Positions 22,997-29,694 of a DNA stretch of 29,694 bases are shown here, piece after piece. The stretch's first letter is position 1. Each line of letters begins with the position of its first letter. The position numbers and the translations under genes were made by a program. Source of the stretch: Rhodoluna sp. (GTDB lineage Bacteria; Actinomycetota; Actinomycetes; Actinomycetales; Microbacteriaceae). The DNA lies in assembly GCA_016462375.1 (NCBI GenBank), contig JAEMTJ010000013.1, positions 1-29,694 on the forward strand, given 5' to 3'. The notes below the pieces were generated by a model. It was not told where the DNA came from, searched no databases, and saw only the letters and a list, made by a program, of their open reading frames with translations.

Positions 22997-24016
22997 TTAG
23001 CATGCTCCTGGTTTTAAAGTTTTGGTGCTCTTGAGAGTAATCTCTTGGCCCGTTCTTACTACTCTAACTGCTGGCAGGGTCAAAGGTTTTTGACCATGCC
23101 AATTCGTTAGCAAACTACTTACAGAGTCAACATGAGTCTTGCTAGGTTCAGCACCCAACAAGACCAGAGCATTATGAATTACCCGATTGCGGATTGCTGG
23201 AGAGAGTTGAAATAGCTCCTCGACATCCAGGACCACTGATTTATTAGTGGTCTTGGCAGAGCTGTGAAAAGCAATATCAGCTTGAGCATCTAAGTACGCA
23301 TTATCTTCCTGCAAGATCTCTGCAGTTCTAGCTAAAGCACCAGCAATGCCTGGACCGAGTTCCTTTTCTAGCACTGGCAAAACATTTAGCCTTACCTTCA
23401 CTCTGGAGAATTTGGTTTCTAAGTTCTGTGGGTCTTGCCAAAACTTGATTCCGCTATCAACACAGAAAGCAACAGTGGTTTCTCTTCTTATGCCAAGCAG
23501 TGGTCTTAGGTATTTACCATCAGCACTTAGTGCAGACATTCCAGCAATCGACTTAGGTCCAGAGCCTCTAGCCAAACCGAGTAATACAGTTTCTGCTTGA
23601 TCATCGAGGGTGTGACCGAGCATCGAATACTTAGCTCCGTAGCGTTTAGCTAAATCATCAATCGCTTCGTAGCGAGCATGCCTAGCAGCAGCTTCCATAC
23701 CGATTGAACCGACAACTACTTTGACCTTCACAACCTCCACAGTTTCAAAGCCAAGCTCCATAAGAGTGGTCTTAGCCTGCTCCGCAATCTCCTCAGAGCC
23801 CTTCTGGAGATTGTGGTTAACCACTACTGAGATAACATTTACCTTCGCTCGCTTACCTTCAAACAGAGATGCCGCCGCAAGCGCAAGACTGTCTGCTCCT
23901 CCGGAGCAGGCAATGACTAAAGTGTCAGACTCCTCAACTCCATAGGTTTCCCAAGTATCGCGAATAGCGCGGCGGACATCAGCCATGGCTGGAGTTAGCC
24001 TAGGTCGCGCTACCAT
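22997..24016 (-). CDS. tilS: tRNA(Ile)-lysidine synthetase
   Basis: A 339-residue N-type ATP pyrophosphatase that converts the wobble C34 of tRNA-Ile(CAU) to lysidine, letting it read AUA. Seen: PP-loop ACSGGADSLAL (36-46), a HNLQKGSEE segment, GHTLDDQAETVLLGLARGSG, and RPLLGIRRE, followed by a shorter C-terminal region; the actinobacterial form lacks the full C-terminal extension of E. coli TilS. Start: ATG at 24016 with AAAGGG about five bases ahead. Divergent from ppa, sharing a 48-bp intergenic region. Confidence 0.95.
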   Translation of the reverse strand: MVARPRLTPAMADVRRAIRDTWETYGVEESDTLVIACSGGADSLALAAASLFEGKRAKVNVISVVVNHNLQKGSEEIAEQAKTTLMELGFETVEVVKVKVVVGSIGMEAAARHARYEAIDDLAKRYGAKYSMLGHTLDDQAETVLLGLARGSGPKSIAGMSALSADGKYLRPLLGIRRETTVAFCVDSGIKFWQDPQNLETKFSRVKVRLNVLPVLEKELGPGIAGALARTAEILQEDNAYLDAQADIAFHSSAKTTNKSVVLDVEELFQLSPAIRNRVIHNALVLLGAEPSKTHVDSVSSLLTNWHGQKPLTLPAVRVVRTGQEITLKSTKTLKPGAC

Positions 24017-24064
24017 CTGTGCCCTTTCGGTATTCTTGATACATCAAGCCTATTTAGGAGATCT

Positions 24065-24559
24065 ATGTCTATCGACGCCATCATCGAGATTCCTCGTGGA
24101 AGCCGAAACAAATATGAAGTTGACCACGAGTCAGGCCGCATCCGTTTGGACCGTGTCCTATTCACTCCTTTTGTTTACCCAGTTGACTACGGATACTTCG
24201 ATAACACCCTAGGTGGCGATGGCGACCCGCTAGATGCCCTAGTACTACTTGAATTCCCAGTATTCCCAGGTGTCGTTGTTGAGGTTAGAGCAGTTGGTGT
24301 TCTTCCTATGGAAGACGATGGCGGTATCGACGAAAAGATTCTCTGCGTGCCAGTCAAGGACAAGCGTTGGGCTCACATCCAAGACATCCACGATGTCCCT
24401 CAACAGACTAAAGATGAGCTTGAGCACTTCTTCACCCACTACAAAGACCTAGAGCCTGGCAAGTGGGTAAAGGTTGGTACTTGGGCAGACAAGGCAGCGG
24501 CTGAGAAGCTAATCGCCGAATCGATTGAGAGATTTAAAGCTGAGGGCGGGCACCAATAA
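24065..24559 (+). CDS. ppa: Inorganic pyrophosphatase, family I
   Basis: A 164-residue soluble enzyme hydrolysing pyrophosphate to phosphate, pulling biosynthetic reactions forward. Seen: IIEIPRGSRNKYEVD with the active-site lysine region, VYPVDYGYFDNTLGGDGDPLDALVL with metal-binding aspartates (D52, D54, D57), and KRWAHIQDI. The ATG is preceded by TTAGGAG, a good Shine-Dalgarno. Its 3' end overlaps psuK by 26 bp in convergent orientation with no terminator between. Rv3628 holds the same place relative to tilS-hpt in M. tuberculosis. Confidence 0.97.
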   Translation: MSIDAIIEIPRGSRNKYEVDHESGRIRLDRVLFTPFVYPVDYGYFDNTLGGDGDPLDALVLLEFPVFPGVVVEVRAVGVLPMEDDGGIDEKILCVPVKDKRWAHIQDIHDVPQQTKDELEHFFTHYKDLEPGKWVKVGTWADKAAAEKLIAESIERFKAEGGHQ

Positions 24560-25373
24560 TCTGAACTGCTTTGGCAGCTGTAGTTATTCCCACCTGTATT
24601 GCCTGATCTAAAGGTTGTTCATTAGCCAGAGTTGCAACTAACCCACCAGCGAAAGCATCTCCTGCTCCGGTTGGATCTACCGCATCAACTCTCTCAACCA
24701 GATACGTCTTCATCTTGATGCCCTCCGCATAAGCATCCACACCAGCACTGCCATTTTTCACCACAGTAATCTGGCTTAGAGTAGCGCCGAGTAAATCAAA
24801 CTCTTCCCTGTTTGGAATCAGAATATCTGCTGCATAAATTGCATTCTTGAAATCTTCAAGACCAAAGTCTCTGATGTATCCGGATGAGCCAGGATCGATA
24901 AGCACCATCGATCCACCATGTTGAGCTTCATAGATCAGGTCTTTGATTTCAATTACTTCTCTACCGAAGAATGTGTATCCAGAAATAAACACGTAGTCGA
25001 AGTTTGTAAAGAAAATGTAATTCAAACTCTTGATGTCTAACTCTTTGTTAGCTCCACGGTCAGTGAGCATGCTCCGATTCTCACCATCAACTAAAACAAC
25101 TAATGAACCGGTTGCTTGATCGCTCAGCTGCAAAATCGTTTTGACTTTATAAGAAGCAAATTGTTCTGTTACTCGGAACTCATCTTTGCTATTTACGCAA
25201 CCTAAGAAAGTGACATCAGCACCAAGACTTGCTGCCCAGCAGGCTATGTTGCTAGCTGATCCACCGAGCGTTTGCTGGATGCTGGAATCCGTATCTGTAT
25301 TAGTCCTAATCGGCTCTTTAGGAACAACAATGATGTCATCAATGACATCGCCGATGACTAGCACATTCGGCAC
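24534..25373 (-). CDS. psuK: PfkB-family sugar kinase, probably pseudouridine kinase
   Basis: 279 residues of the ribokinase/PfkB fold. Seen: the N-terminal VIGDVIDDIIV strand and aspartate pair, GGSASNIACWAASLG (PfkB signature 1), and DPTGAGDAFAGG at 233-244 with catalytic base D239 (signature 2). It overlaps the psuG stop by one base (TAGTG), and this pairing is why pseudouridine is the likely substrate: kinase makes pseudouridine 5'-phosphate and PsuG splits it. By sequence alone ribose or another nucleoside would also be possible. GTG start. Confidence 0.82.
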   Translation of the reverse strand: MPNVLVIGDVIDDIIVVPKEPIRTNTDTDSSIQQTLGGSASNIACWAASLGADVTFLGCVNSKDEFRVTEQFASYKVKTILQLSDQATGSLVVLVDGENRSMLTDRGANKELDIKSLNYIFFTNFDYVFISGYTFFGREVIEIKDLIYEAQHGGSMVLIDPGSSGYIRDFGLEDFKNAIYAADILIPNREEFDLLGATLSQITVVKNGSAGVDAYAEGIKMKTYLVERVDAVDPTGAGDAFAGGLVATLANEQPLDQAIQVGITTAAKAVQIIGARPQL

Positions 25374-26281
25374 TAGTTCAACCTTGACCAGGACTTAGCA
25401 ATCTCACCTGCAAGACGCACATTGTTTCTAGCAAGATCTAAATTCACTTCCAAAGATCTACCTTTAGATTCTTCAACGATAAAACCAAGCAAGAACGGTG
25501 TCACAGCCTTACCGTGGATACCGGCAGCATCCGCTGCCTTGAAAGCAATCTGAAGCACGCGATCGTGTTCGGCGGGATCCCACTGCAGAGCCTCAGGAAT
25601 TGGATTAGCAATAACTATTCCCTGACCATGACCTAGCGCATCCTGAGCTTTCATAACCTGAGCAATCTGGTCTGTGGTATCCAGTGACCAATCAATAGTT
25701 AGCCCTGATTTGGTTAGCCAAAAAGCTGGAAACTCCTTTGTCTGCCAACCAATAACTGGAACACTCAGCGACTCTAAACGTTCTAGAGTTGCAGCAATAT
25801 CTAAAACAGATTTCACCCCTGCTGAGACAACAGTGATGTTGGTGACAGCAAGAGTTGAAAGATCTGCTGATTCATCAAAGGTTGTGCTTGCACCTCTGTG
25901 GACACCACCTAGGCCACCGGTAGCGAAAACACGAATACCAGCAAGAGATGCTAGATGAGCAGTTGCTGCCACTGTGGTAGCACCAGACTCTTTTCTTGCA
26001 GCAAGAATAGGAATGTCTCTAACACTTGCTTTAGTGAGATCTTCATTTGCAATACGTTCAACGCCGACAGCGTCTAAACCAATCTGCGGAACGCCATCGA
26101 GTACCGCGATGGTGGCAGGAGTAACACCATTGCTTCTTAGTATCTCTTCGAATTCTCTAGCAGCGCTTAAGTTCTGTGGTCTTGGCAGCCCATGAGAAAT
26201 GATGGTTGATTCAAGCGCAACAATAGGTTTGCCTGCGTCAAGAGCAGCTTGGACTTCTGGAGAACAGACAAAAGGTCTCAT
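25373..26281 (-). CDS. psuG: Pseudouridine-5'-phosphate glycosidase
   Basis: A 302-residue enzyme breaking the C-C glycosidic bond of pseudouridine 5'-phosphate to uracil and ribose 5-phosphate. Seen: ALESTIISHGLPRPQN near the N terminus, ATGGLGGVHRGA, SAGVKSVLDIAATLE with the Schiff-base/active-site lysine, GWQTKEFPAFW and IANPIPE, all family hallmarks. The ATG lies nine bases after the DCC protein stop. There is no Shine-Dalgarno, but TAGCCT, which begins with that stop codon, is exactly six bases upstream, so a second leaderless transcript may start here. Feeds uracil and ribose phosphate into central metabolism. Confidence 0.95.
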   Translation of the reverse strand: MRPFVCSPEVQAALDAGKPIVALESTIISHGLPRPQNLSAAREFEEILRSNGVTPATIAVLDGVPQIGLDAVGVERIANEDLTKASVRDIPILAARKESGATTVAATAHLASLAGIRVFATGGLGGVHRGASTTFDESADLSTLAVTNITVVSAGVKSVLDIAATLERLESLSVPVIGWQTKEFPAFWLTKSGLTIDWSLDTTDQIAQVMKAQDALGHGQGIVIANPIPEALQWDPAEHDRVLQIAFKAADAAGIHGKAVTPFLLGFIVEESKGRSLEVNLDLARNNVRLAGEIAKSWSRLN

Positions 26282-26287
26282 TAGTTA

Positions 26288-26293
26288 AGGCTA
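26288..26293 (-). promoter_or_regulatory. Possible internal leaderless promoter of psuG
   Basis: The minus strand reads TAGCCT (its TAG being the stop of the upstream gene), then six bases, then the psuG ATG at 26281. Confidence 0.45.
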
Positions 26294-26665
26294 CTCTCTA
26301 GGGAGTTTGCAGGCAGGTGTTCCACCGGGTAATTTGTGACGATACCTAGCTACTAGACGGTATATGGGCATTGAGAACCAGCGTAGATATCTACTCATCA
26401 TGGTTTTACCAACAAACCGTAGGAAAGAATTGGGTTGAACCCTAAAGACCATCGCGAAAGCTTCATGCCCAGCAAAATTTTCACCATCAATAGCCAGATA
26501 AACCTGATCCGCTACCTCTGCTTGGGTTAATGAGTATTTAGCTAAATCAGTAAACTGCCAGGGAGCAGCAACAATCTTGGTTTTGCTTCGTCGAACAATT
26601 TGATTGGCTGCCGATGTACAAAAACCACAATCACCATCGAAGATAAGTGTGATGTCTGAGCCCAT
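26291..26665 (-). CDS. DCC-family thiol-disulfide oxidoreductase (DUF393)
   Basis: 124 residues. Seen: the family signature IFDGDCGFCTSAAN, with D10, D12 and the C13-x-x-C16 pair, RWFSMPIYRLVARYRHKL near the C terminus, and CKLPRE at the end, typical of DUF393/DCC proteins. The biochemical role is unproven, though the motif suggests thiol redox or metal binding. It lies nine bases before psuG and shares the direction, so it is probably co-transcribed. The ATG is leaderless-type: TAGTCT six bases upstream. Confidence 0.85.
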   Translation of the reverse strand: MGSDITLIFDGDCGFCTSAANQIVRRSKTKIVAAPWQFTDLAKYSLTQAEVADQVYLAIDGENFAGHEAFAMVFRVQPNSFLRFVGKTMMSRYLRWFSMPIYRLVARYRHKLPGGTPACKLPRE

Positions 26666-26671
26666 AGTCCC

Positions 26672-26677
26672 AGACTA
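26672..26677 (-). promoter_or_regulatory. -10 element of a leaderless promoter for the DCC-psuG-psuK operon
   Basis: TAGTCT on the minus strand, six bases before the ATG at 26665. It begins four bases after the nucleotidase terminator stem. Confidence 0.55.
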
Positions 26678-26681
26678 ATAG

Positions 26682-26711
26682 AAATGGGAGGGTCTTTCGA
26701 CCCTCCCATTT
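26682..26711. terminator. Strong hairpin after the nucleotidase gene
   Basis: A perfect 13-bp stem (26682-26694 with 26699-26711) with a four-base loop that reads GAAA, a GNRA tetraloop, in minus-strand RNA. It follows the nucleotidase stop by 15 bases. The T run after it on the minus strand is short (TTTCTATT). Confidence 0.75.
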
Positions 26712-26726
26712 ACTAGTTTTAGATAA

Positions 26727-29486
26727 TTAGCCGATGCGAGTGATACGACCGTCAGTTGTCATCACCACTGGACCGTTGACACTGTCTCGAATGATTGCTT
26801 CGCGTACGACAGTTTCAAGCACATCGCGGGTTTTTGCCTTACCAAGTCCACCGAACATCGTATATCCATCGCCACCTCCGACCATGAAGTCGTTGGTAGC
26901 TAGGGTGTAAGAAACGGAAGTGCTGTTAGGGATTGGAGTGCCATCAGTCAAAGTGACTGATGTTACGCGTCCACTGTTGGCAGCAATACCCATGTCGAAT
27001 GTGAATTTCAGACCAGATACCTGAGGGAATCTACCTGCACCTGTAGCGATCTGTGAAACACCGTTCTCTAGCGCTGCCCAAACAGCTGCTCCAGTGATGG
27101 TTGTTGTCGCAGCGGTGTTACCGAAAGGCAGCACTGTGGCAACGTCACCAACAGTCAGAGTGTATGGACCTGAGCTCTGAACTTTCCAAGGGCCTGTTGA
27201 GGTTGTAAAACCTGGCTGGAGGCTGGACCAGGTCGGACGGACTATTGAAAGATCGCTAGGCACCCAAGTCTTTGCAGGTAGCATGTCGCGAATTCCACCA
27301 CCGTTCATGATTGCAATCTGAGTTCCCATAGCAGTGCGCAGATTGTCAGCAATGTAGTTACCGAGTGCAGTCTCGTAGTTACGCTGAACCGCAGGAGTTC
27401 CACCGTTAGGTGCAACATCCGCAATTGAACCAATCACCACGTTGTACTTAGTGCCAAGGTTTGCCTTGTATGCAGTGATTGAGTTCAGTGCATCCTGGTT
27501 CAGCCCTGTCGCAGCCAAAGCAGTTCCGGCTGGGACCTTCACTGTCGGAACTACATGCTCGACTCTCGAACCGAGGGTTTTGTGAGTTGCGGTGTCGACA
27601 CAAGCGCGGATTCTGTTGTATAGGGCTCCGGCGTTAGTGGTCTCCGCAACAAGCTTGTTTGCAACAATGCCGCCATACTTCAGGTGGCTGTGACCACCGA
27701 GTACTATGTCCGATCCTTCTAGCAGCGGAACGACGTCCATTAGTCGGCCTTCTGCAGAGCTGGTATCAGTGTTGAACTGACCAAAACCTTCGTGCACTAG
27801 CGAGACAACGATATCTGCTCCAGCCTTGCGTGCTGCCTTGATTGCTAACTGCACCTGAGCCTTAGTTGCTGCACCAGCCGCGTTAGTTCCTACAATGTCA
27901 CCGATGTCTATTCCGCCCAAGTTACCAGGGAAGATTACATCTTTAGTTTCTGGAGTATTCAAGCCAATAACACCTACCTTGACGCCACCTCGTTCAACGA
28001 TTGTCCAAGGTGCAGCAGCGAAGCCATTCGCGTTCAAAGCATTGATTTCTGAAAGGCTCGAGTAGTTGGAAACAACCCACTTGTACTTTGAAGCGGCAAT
28101 ACGAGCATTGACGTTTGCCAGTGGCTTGTCGTGTTCGTGGTTACCGAAAGTAGACACGTCAACTCCCATGAAGTTAAGCGCTTCAACAGACGGCATTTCA
28201 TCGAACACTGTTGATAGTGGAGGAGAAGCGCCCCAGTTGTCACCGCTAGCAAAAGTAAATGTTGCTGTATTCAGTGCGCGGTCGGCAGCGAAGTTAGCTG
28301 CAAGCACAGCAGAACCGCTGGTGTATGTGTCAAAACCAGCGGCTGTGGTCTTGGTGTAGTCAAGTGCACCGTGGAAGTCGCTGAAAGCATCGATCTGGAT
28401 GTCCTTAACTTCGCTAACTTTTGCTGTGTTCACCAGAGCAACTGCGTTTGGAACTGAAGTAACAGTTAGCGCTGCAACTTCACCAAAAGCGCTGATAGTC
28501 CCTGAGTTGTGCAACGCATAGAAACCGTCGCCATTCGCAGCAAGAGCTGTGTCCTTTACATTCAGAGCTAGAGAAGAAATAGCAGGAGCATCGCCGAATG
28601 AGACAACTTTTCCTGCCTTGGTAATAGCCCAGAAGCCATCTCCTGTCGCACGCGCGACAACTCGAACATAGTGGTCTTTGGCTAATGAACCAGGGGTTGC
28701 ATCACCAATAACGTTGATCTTTCCTGAGTTACCAACTAGCCACATTCCGTTACCGCTTGAGGTTGGGACCGCGCCAATGATTCTCAAGCTTGAGTTGGTG
28801 CTTGCAATTACAGGAGCATCGACTGAAGCAGAAATCTGACCAGTCTTACCGATTACGTAGTAACCAAGACGGTTGTATGAAGAAACGATCTGAACTGGAG
28901 GTTCAGTTAGAGGTGCACTCGTGACTGTCGCATCACCAAGAGCAACAATTCGCCCTGCACCAGCCAGTAACCAAGCACCGTTACCTGAAGGAGTTGGTAC
29001 TGAACCGAAGTAAGCAGAAGACTTGATCTTCAGTCTTGTAAAGTTACCAGTTGTCGAGCCGATGTTGGTAGTAAAACCTTTGCTGTCCACTGCAAAGAAG
29101 CCTGCCTTTGCAGCTTCTGGGGTCACAGTCAGCGACGCAGTCGAAGCTGGACCAAAGCCCTGGTTGTTTACCGCATAAACCTTGAAGGATGCCGCTGACG
29201 CATTCACTGCTGGGACAAACGCACTTCGCTGAGACGCGGCAACTGTTGTTGTACAGGTTCCATGTCCACCATCAATTACGAACTGTGTCACAGGAGTGTT
29301 TCCATCAGAGGATGGACTTTCCCAACTGACATTAAAACCACCGGCTGCAGGCACTGCAGTGACGTTCTGTGGTGCCGTTGGAAGAGAGAATGTGACAGCT
29401 GCATTAGCTGTCCCTGGCACAACTACCAGTGCTAGCAGAAATGCTAGAGAGACGAACATAGAGTTAAGGCGAATTGAAGTTTTCAT
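26727..29486 (-). CDS. Secreted 5'-nucleotidase/metallophosphatase with FN3 domain and six propeller-like repeats
   Basis: 919 residues. Signal peptide 1-29 (cleavage TANA-AV); FN3-like domain at about 36-122; six repeats of roughly 37-41 residues at about 129-354, each starting G-aromatic-aromatic and most with a later GDA; calcineurin-like phosphatase at about 361-650 with DFH (370-372), GNHEHD (448-453), HEG (565-567) and GGHSH (597-601); 5'-nucleotidase C-terminal domain to about 890 with NGGGIR (728-733) and GGDGY (871-875). This is the UshA/5'-nucleotidase family; exported, it would release phosphate and nucleosides from nucleotides. There is no LPXTG or C-terminal membrane anchor, so it is either secreted or held by its N-terminal domains. 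The FN3 and repeats may bind polymer or cell surface. ATG at 29486, just after a small inverted repeat. Confidence 0.92.
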   Translation of the reverse strand: MKTSIRLNSMFVSLAFLLALVVVPGTANAAVTFSLPTAPQNVTAVPAAGGFNVSWESPSSDGNTPVTQFVIDGGHGTCTTTVAASQRSAFVPAVNASAASFKVYAVNNQGFGPASTASLTVTPEAAKAGFFAVDSKGFTTNIGSTTGNFTRLKIKSSAYFGSVPTPSGNGAWLLAGAGRIVALGDATVTSAPLTEPPVQIVSSYNRLGYYVIGKTGQISASVDAPVIASTNSSLRIIGAVPTSSGNGMWLVGNSGKINVIGDATPGSLAKDHYVRVVARATGDGFWAITKAGKVVSFGDAPAISSLALNVKDTALAANGDGFYALHNSGTISAFGEVAALTVTSVPNAVALVNTAKVSEVKDIQIDAFSDFHGALDYTKTTAAGFDTYTSGSAVLAANFAADRALNTATFTFASGDNWGASPPLSTVFDEMPSVEALNFMGVDVSTFGNHEHDKPLANVNARIAASKYKWVVSNYSSLSEINALNANGFAAAPWTIVERGGVKVGVIGLNTPETKDVIFPGNLGGIDIGDIVGTNAAGAATKAQVQLAIKAARKAGADIVVSLVHEGFGQFNTDTSSAEGRLMDVVPLLEGSDIVLGGHSHLKYGGIVANKLVAETTNAGALYNRIRACVDTATHKTLGSRVEHVVPTVKVPAGTALAATGLNQDALNSITAYKANLGTKYNVVIGSIADVAPNGGTPAVQRNYETALGNYIADNLRTAMGTQIAIMNGGGIRDMLPAKTWVPSDLSIVRPTWSSLQPGFTTSTGPWKVQSSGPYTLTVGDVATVLPFGNTAATTTITGAAVWAALENGVSQIATGAGRFPQVSGLKFTFDMGIAANSGRVTSVTLTDGTPIPNSTSVSYTLATNDFMVGGGDGYTMFGGLGKAKTRDVLETVVREAIIRDSVNGPVVMTTDGRITRIG

Positions 29487-29491
29487 GTTTC

Positions 29492-29505
29492 CAAGGTTCC
29501 CCTTG
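29492..29505 (-). promoter_or_regulatory. Inverted repeat overlapping the nucleotidase ribosome site
   Basis: The minus strand reads CAAGG-GGAA-CCTTG, ending five bases before the ATG. The only Shine-Dalgarno-like bases (AAGGGG) are inside it. A TAATCT at 29508-29513 is a possible -10, but it would start transcription inside the repeat. Confidence 0.4.
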
Positions 29506-29582
29506 AGAGATTAACAGAGAGATAACTGCAACTACTAAGTCGCTGAAATTCGTGTTTCTAAGAGCAATACTTTTGCAAACAT

Positions 29583-29694
29583 TTAGGTAAACGCAGCCAT
29601 GGAGTAGACACAATCTTGGTTGTACTTCTTCTCACTATTTGACCAGCAATTGGACTCAGGATGATCATCAAAGCCAAGAGTCTTGGCTGAACTC
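29583..29694 (-). CDS. Possible 3' end of an upstream gene (partial)
   Basis: An open minus-strand frame of 36 codons enters from the right edge and stops with TAA at 29583-29585. It contains segments such as GFDDHPESNCW and YNQDCVYSMAAFT, with mixed polar residues, a tryptophan and two cysteines, and codon use like its neighbours. It looks more protein-like than the overlapping frame, which is also open but hydrophobic. Such a length is not rare by chance, so the call is tentative. No homology recognised; the remaining gap (29487-29582) shows no gene. Confidence 0.35.
   Translation of the reverse strand, partial: SSAKTLGFDDHPESNCWSNSEKKYNQDCVYSMAAFT

Noticed and set aside
1..29694. CRISPR array, prophage, toxin-antitoxin pair, insertion sequence, tRNA or rRNA
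   Set aside because: No regularly spaced repeats, transposase or integrase motifs, or structured RNA genes were seen; all major frames are housekeeping or metabolic genes.

Overview
The window is an ordinary, gene-dense stretch of an actinobacterial chromosome. It has almost no non-coding DNA: the longest gap is about 100-200 bp. I see no rRNA, tRNA, IS element, prophage, integrase or CRISPR array. Base composition looks clearly below 50% GC by eye, many genes overlap by 1-4 bp, and GTG/TTG starts are common. Several gene orders match ones I know from Mycobacterium tuberculosis, namely the Rv0500-Rv0529 and Rv3596c-Rv3628 neighbourhoods. Together these suggest a small-genome, low-GC actinobacterium, most likely a planktonic Microbacteriaceae of the Rhodoluna/Aquiluna kind. 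The genus is inference.

Layout. (1) 2-4373, minus: a histidine phosphatase followed by a System II cytochrome c maturation operon (TlpA/ResA-like thioredoxin, CcdA, ResB, CcsB/ResC). (2) 4436-6085, plus: a short archaeal-type aspartyl-tRNA synthetase and a stand-alone TipAS-like domain protein. (3) 6111-7548: a small acidic protein and a glutaredoxin-like protein (minus), a divergent HAD-IB phosphatase (plus), a bidirectional terminator and the tiny ribosomal protein bS22 (minus). (4) 7689-9332, plus: SOUL haem-binding protein, an aquaporin lacking the usual NPA-Arg, and arsenate reductase. They face a cysteine-free ArsR-like regulator with a lysine-rich tail. (5) 9319-14473, minus: clpC, an argA-type GNAT, a membrane-anchored protein, proC and the ArsR-like gene. 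(6) 14276-24016, minus: tilS-hpt, ftsH-folE-folP-folB-folK-DUF3180-DUF2520-panC-lysS and a small membrane protein. This is the classical actinobacterial folate/pantothenate block, but panD, coaX and lsr2 are absent from their usual places. (7) 24065-24559, plus: inorganic pyrophosphatase. (8) 24534-26665, minus: a DCC-family protein followed by psuG and psuK for pseudouridine breakdown. (9) 26727-29486, minus: a large secreted 5'-nucleotidase with an FN3 domain and six propeller-like repeats, followed by about 200 bp that probably holds the tail of another minus-strand gene.

How the genes work together. The Ccs proteins attach haem to exported apocytochrome c, and CcdA/TlpA keep its cysteines reduced. 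FolE, FolB, FolK and FolP cover most of dihydropteroate synthesis. PsuK phosphorylates pseudouridine and PsuG splits the product into uracil and ribose 5-phosphate. The secreted nucleotidase could release nucleosides and phosphate outside the cell, and Hpt could salvage purine bases inside. ArsC plus the atypical aquaporin resemble the reduce-then-leak arsenic detoxification route described for AqpS/ArsC.

The most general regulatory signal is a recurring TANNNT-N6-start-codon arrangement upstream of at least six genes, pointing to leaderless mRNAs. I did not find a convincing entirely new multi-gene system. The best candidates for follow-up are the aquaporin/ArsC/ArsR-like cluster, the repeat-bearing nucleotidase, the cysteine-free TipAS protein and the archaeal-type AspRS.
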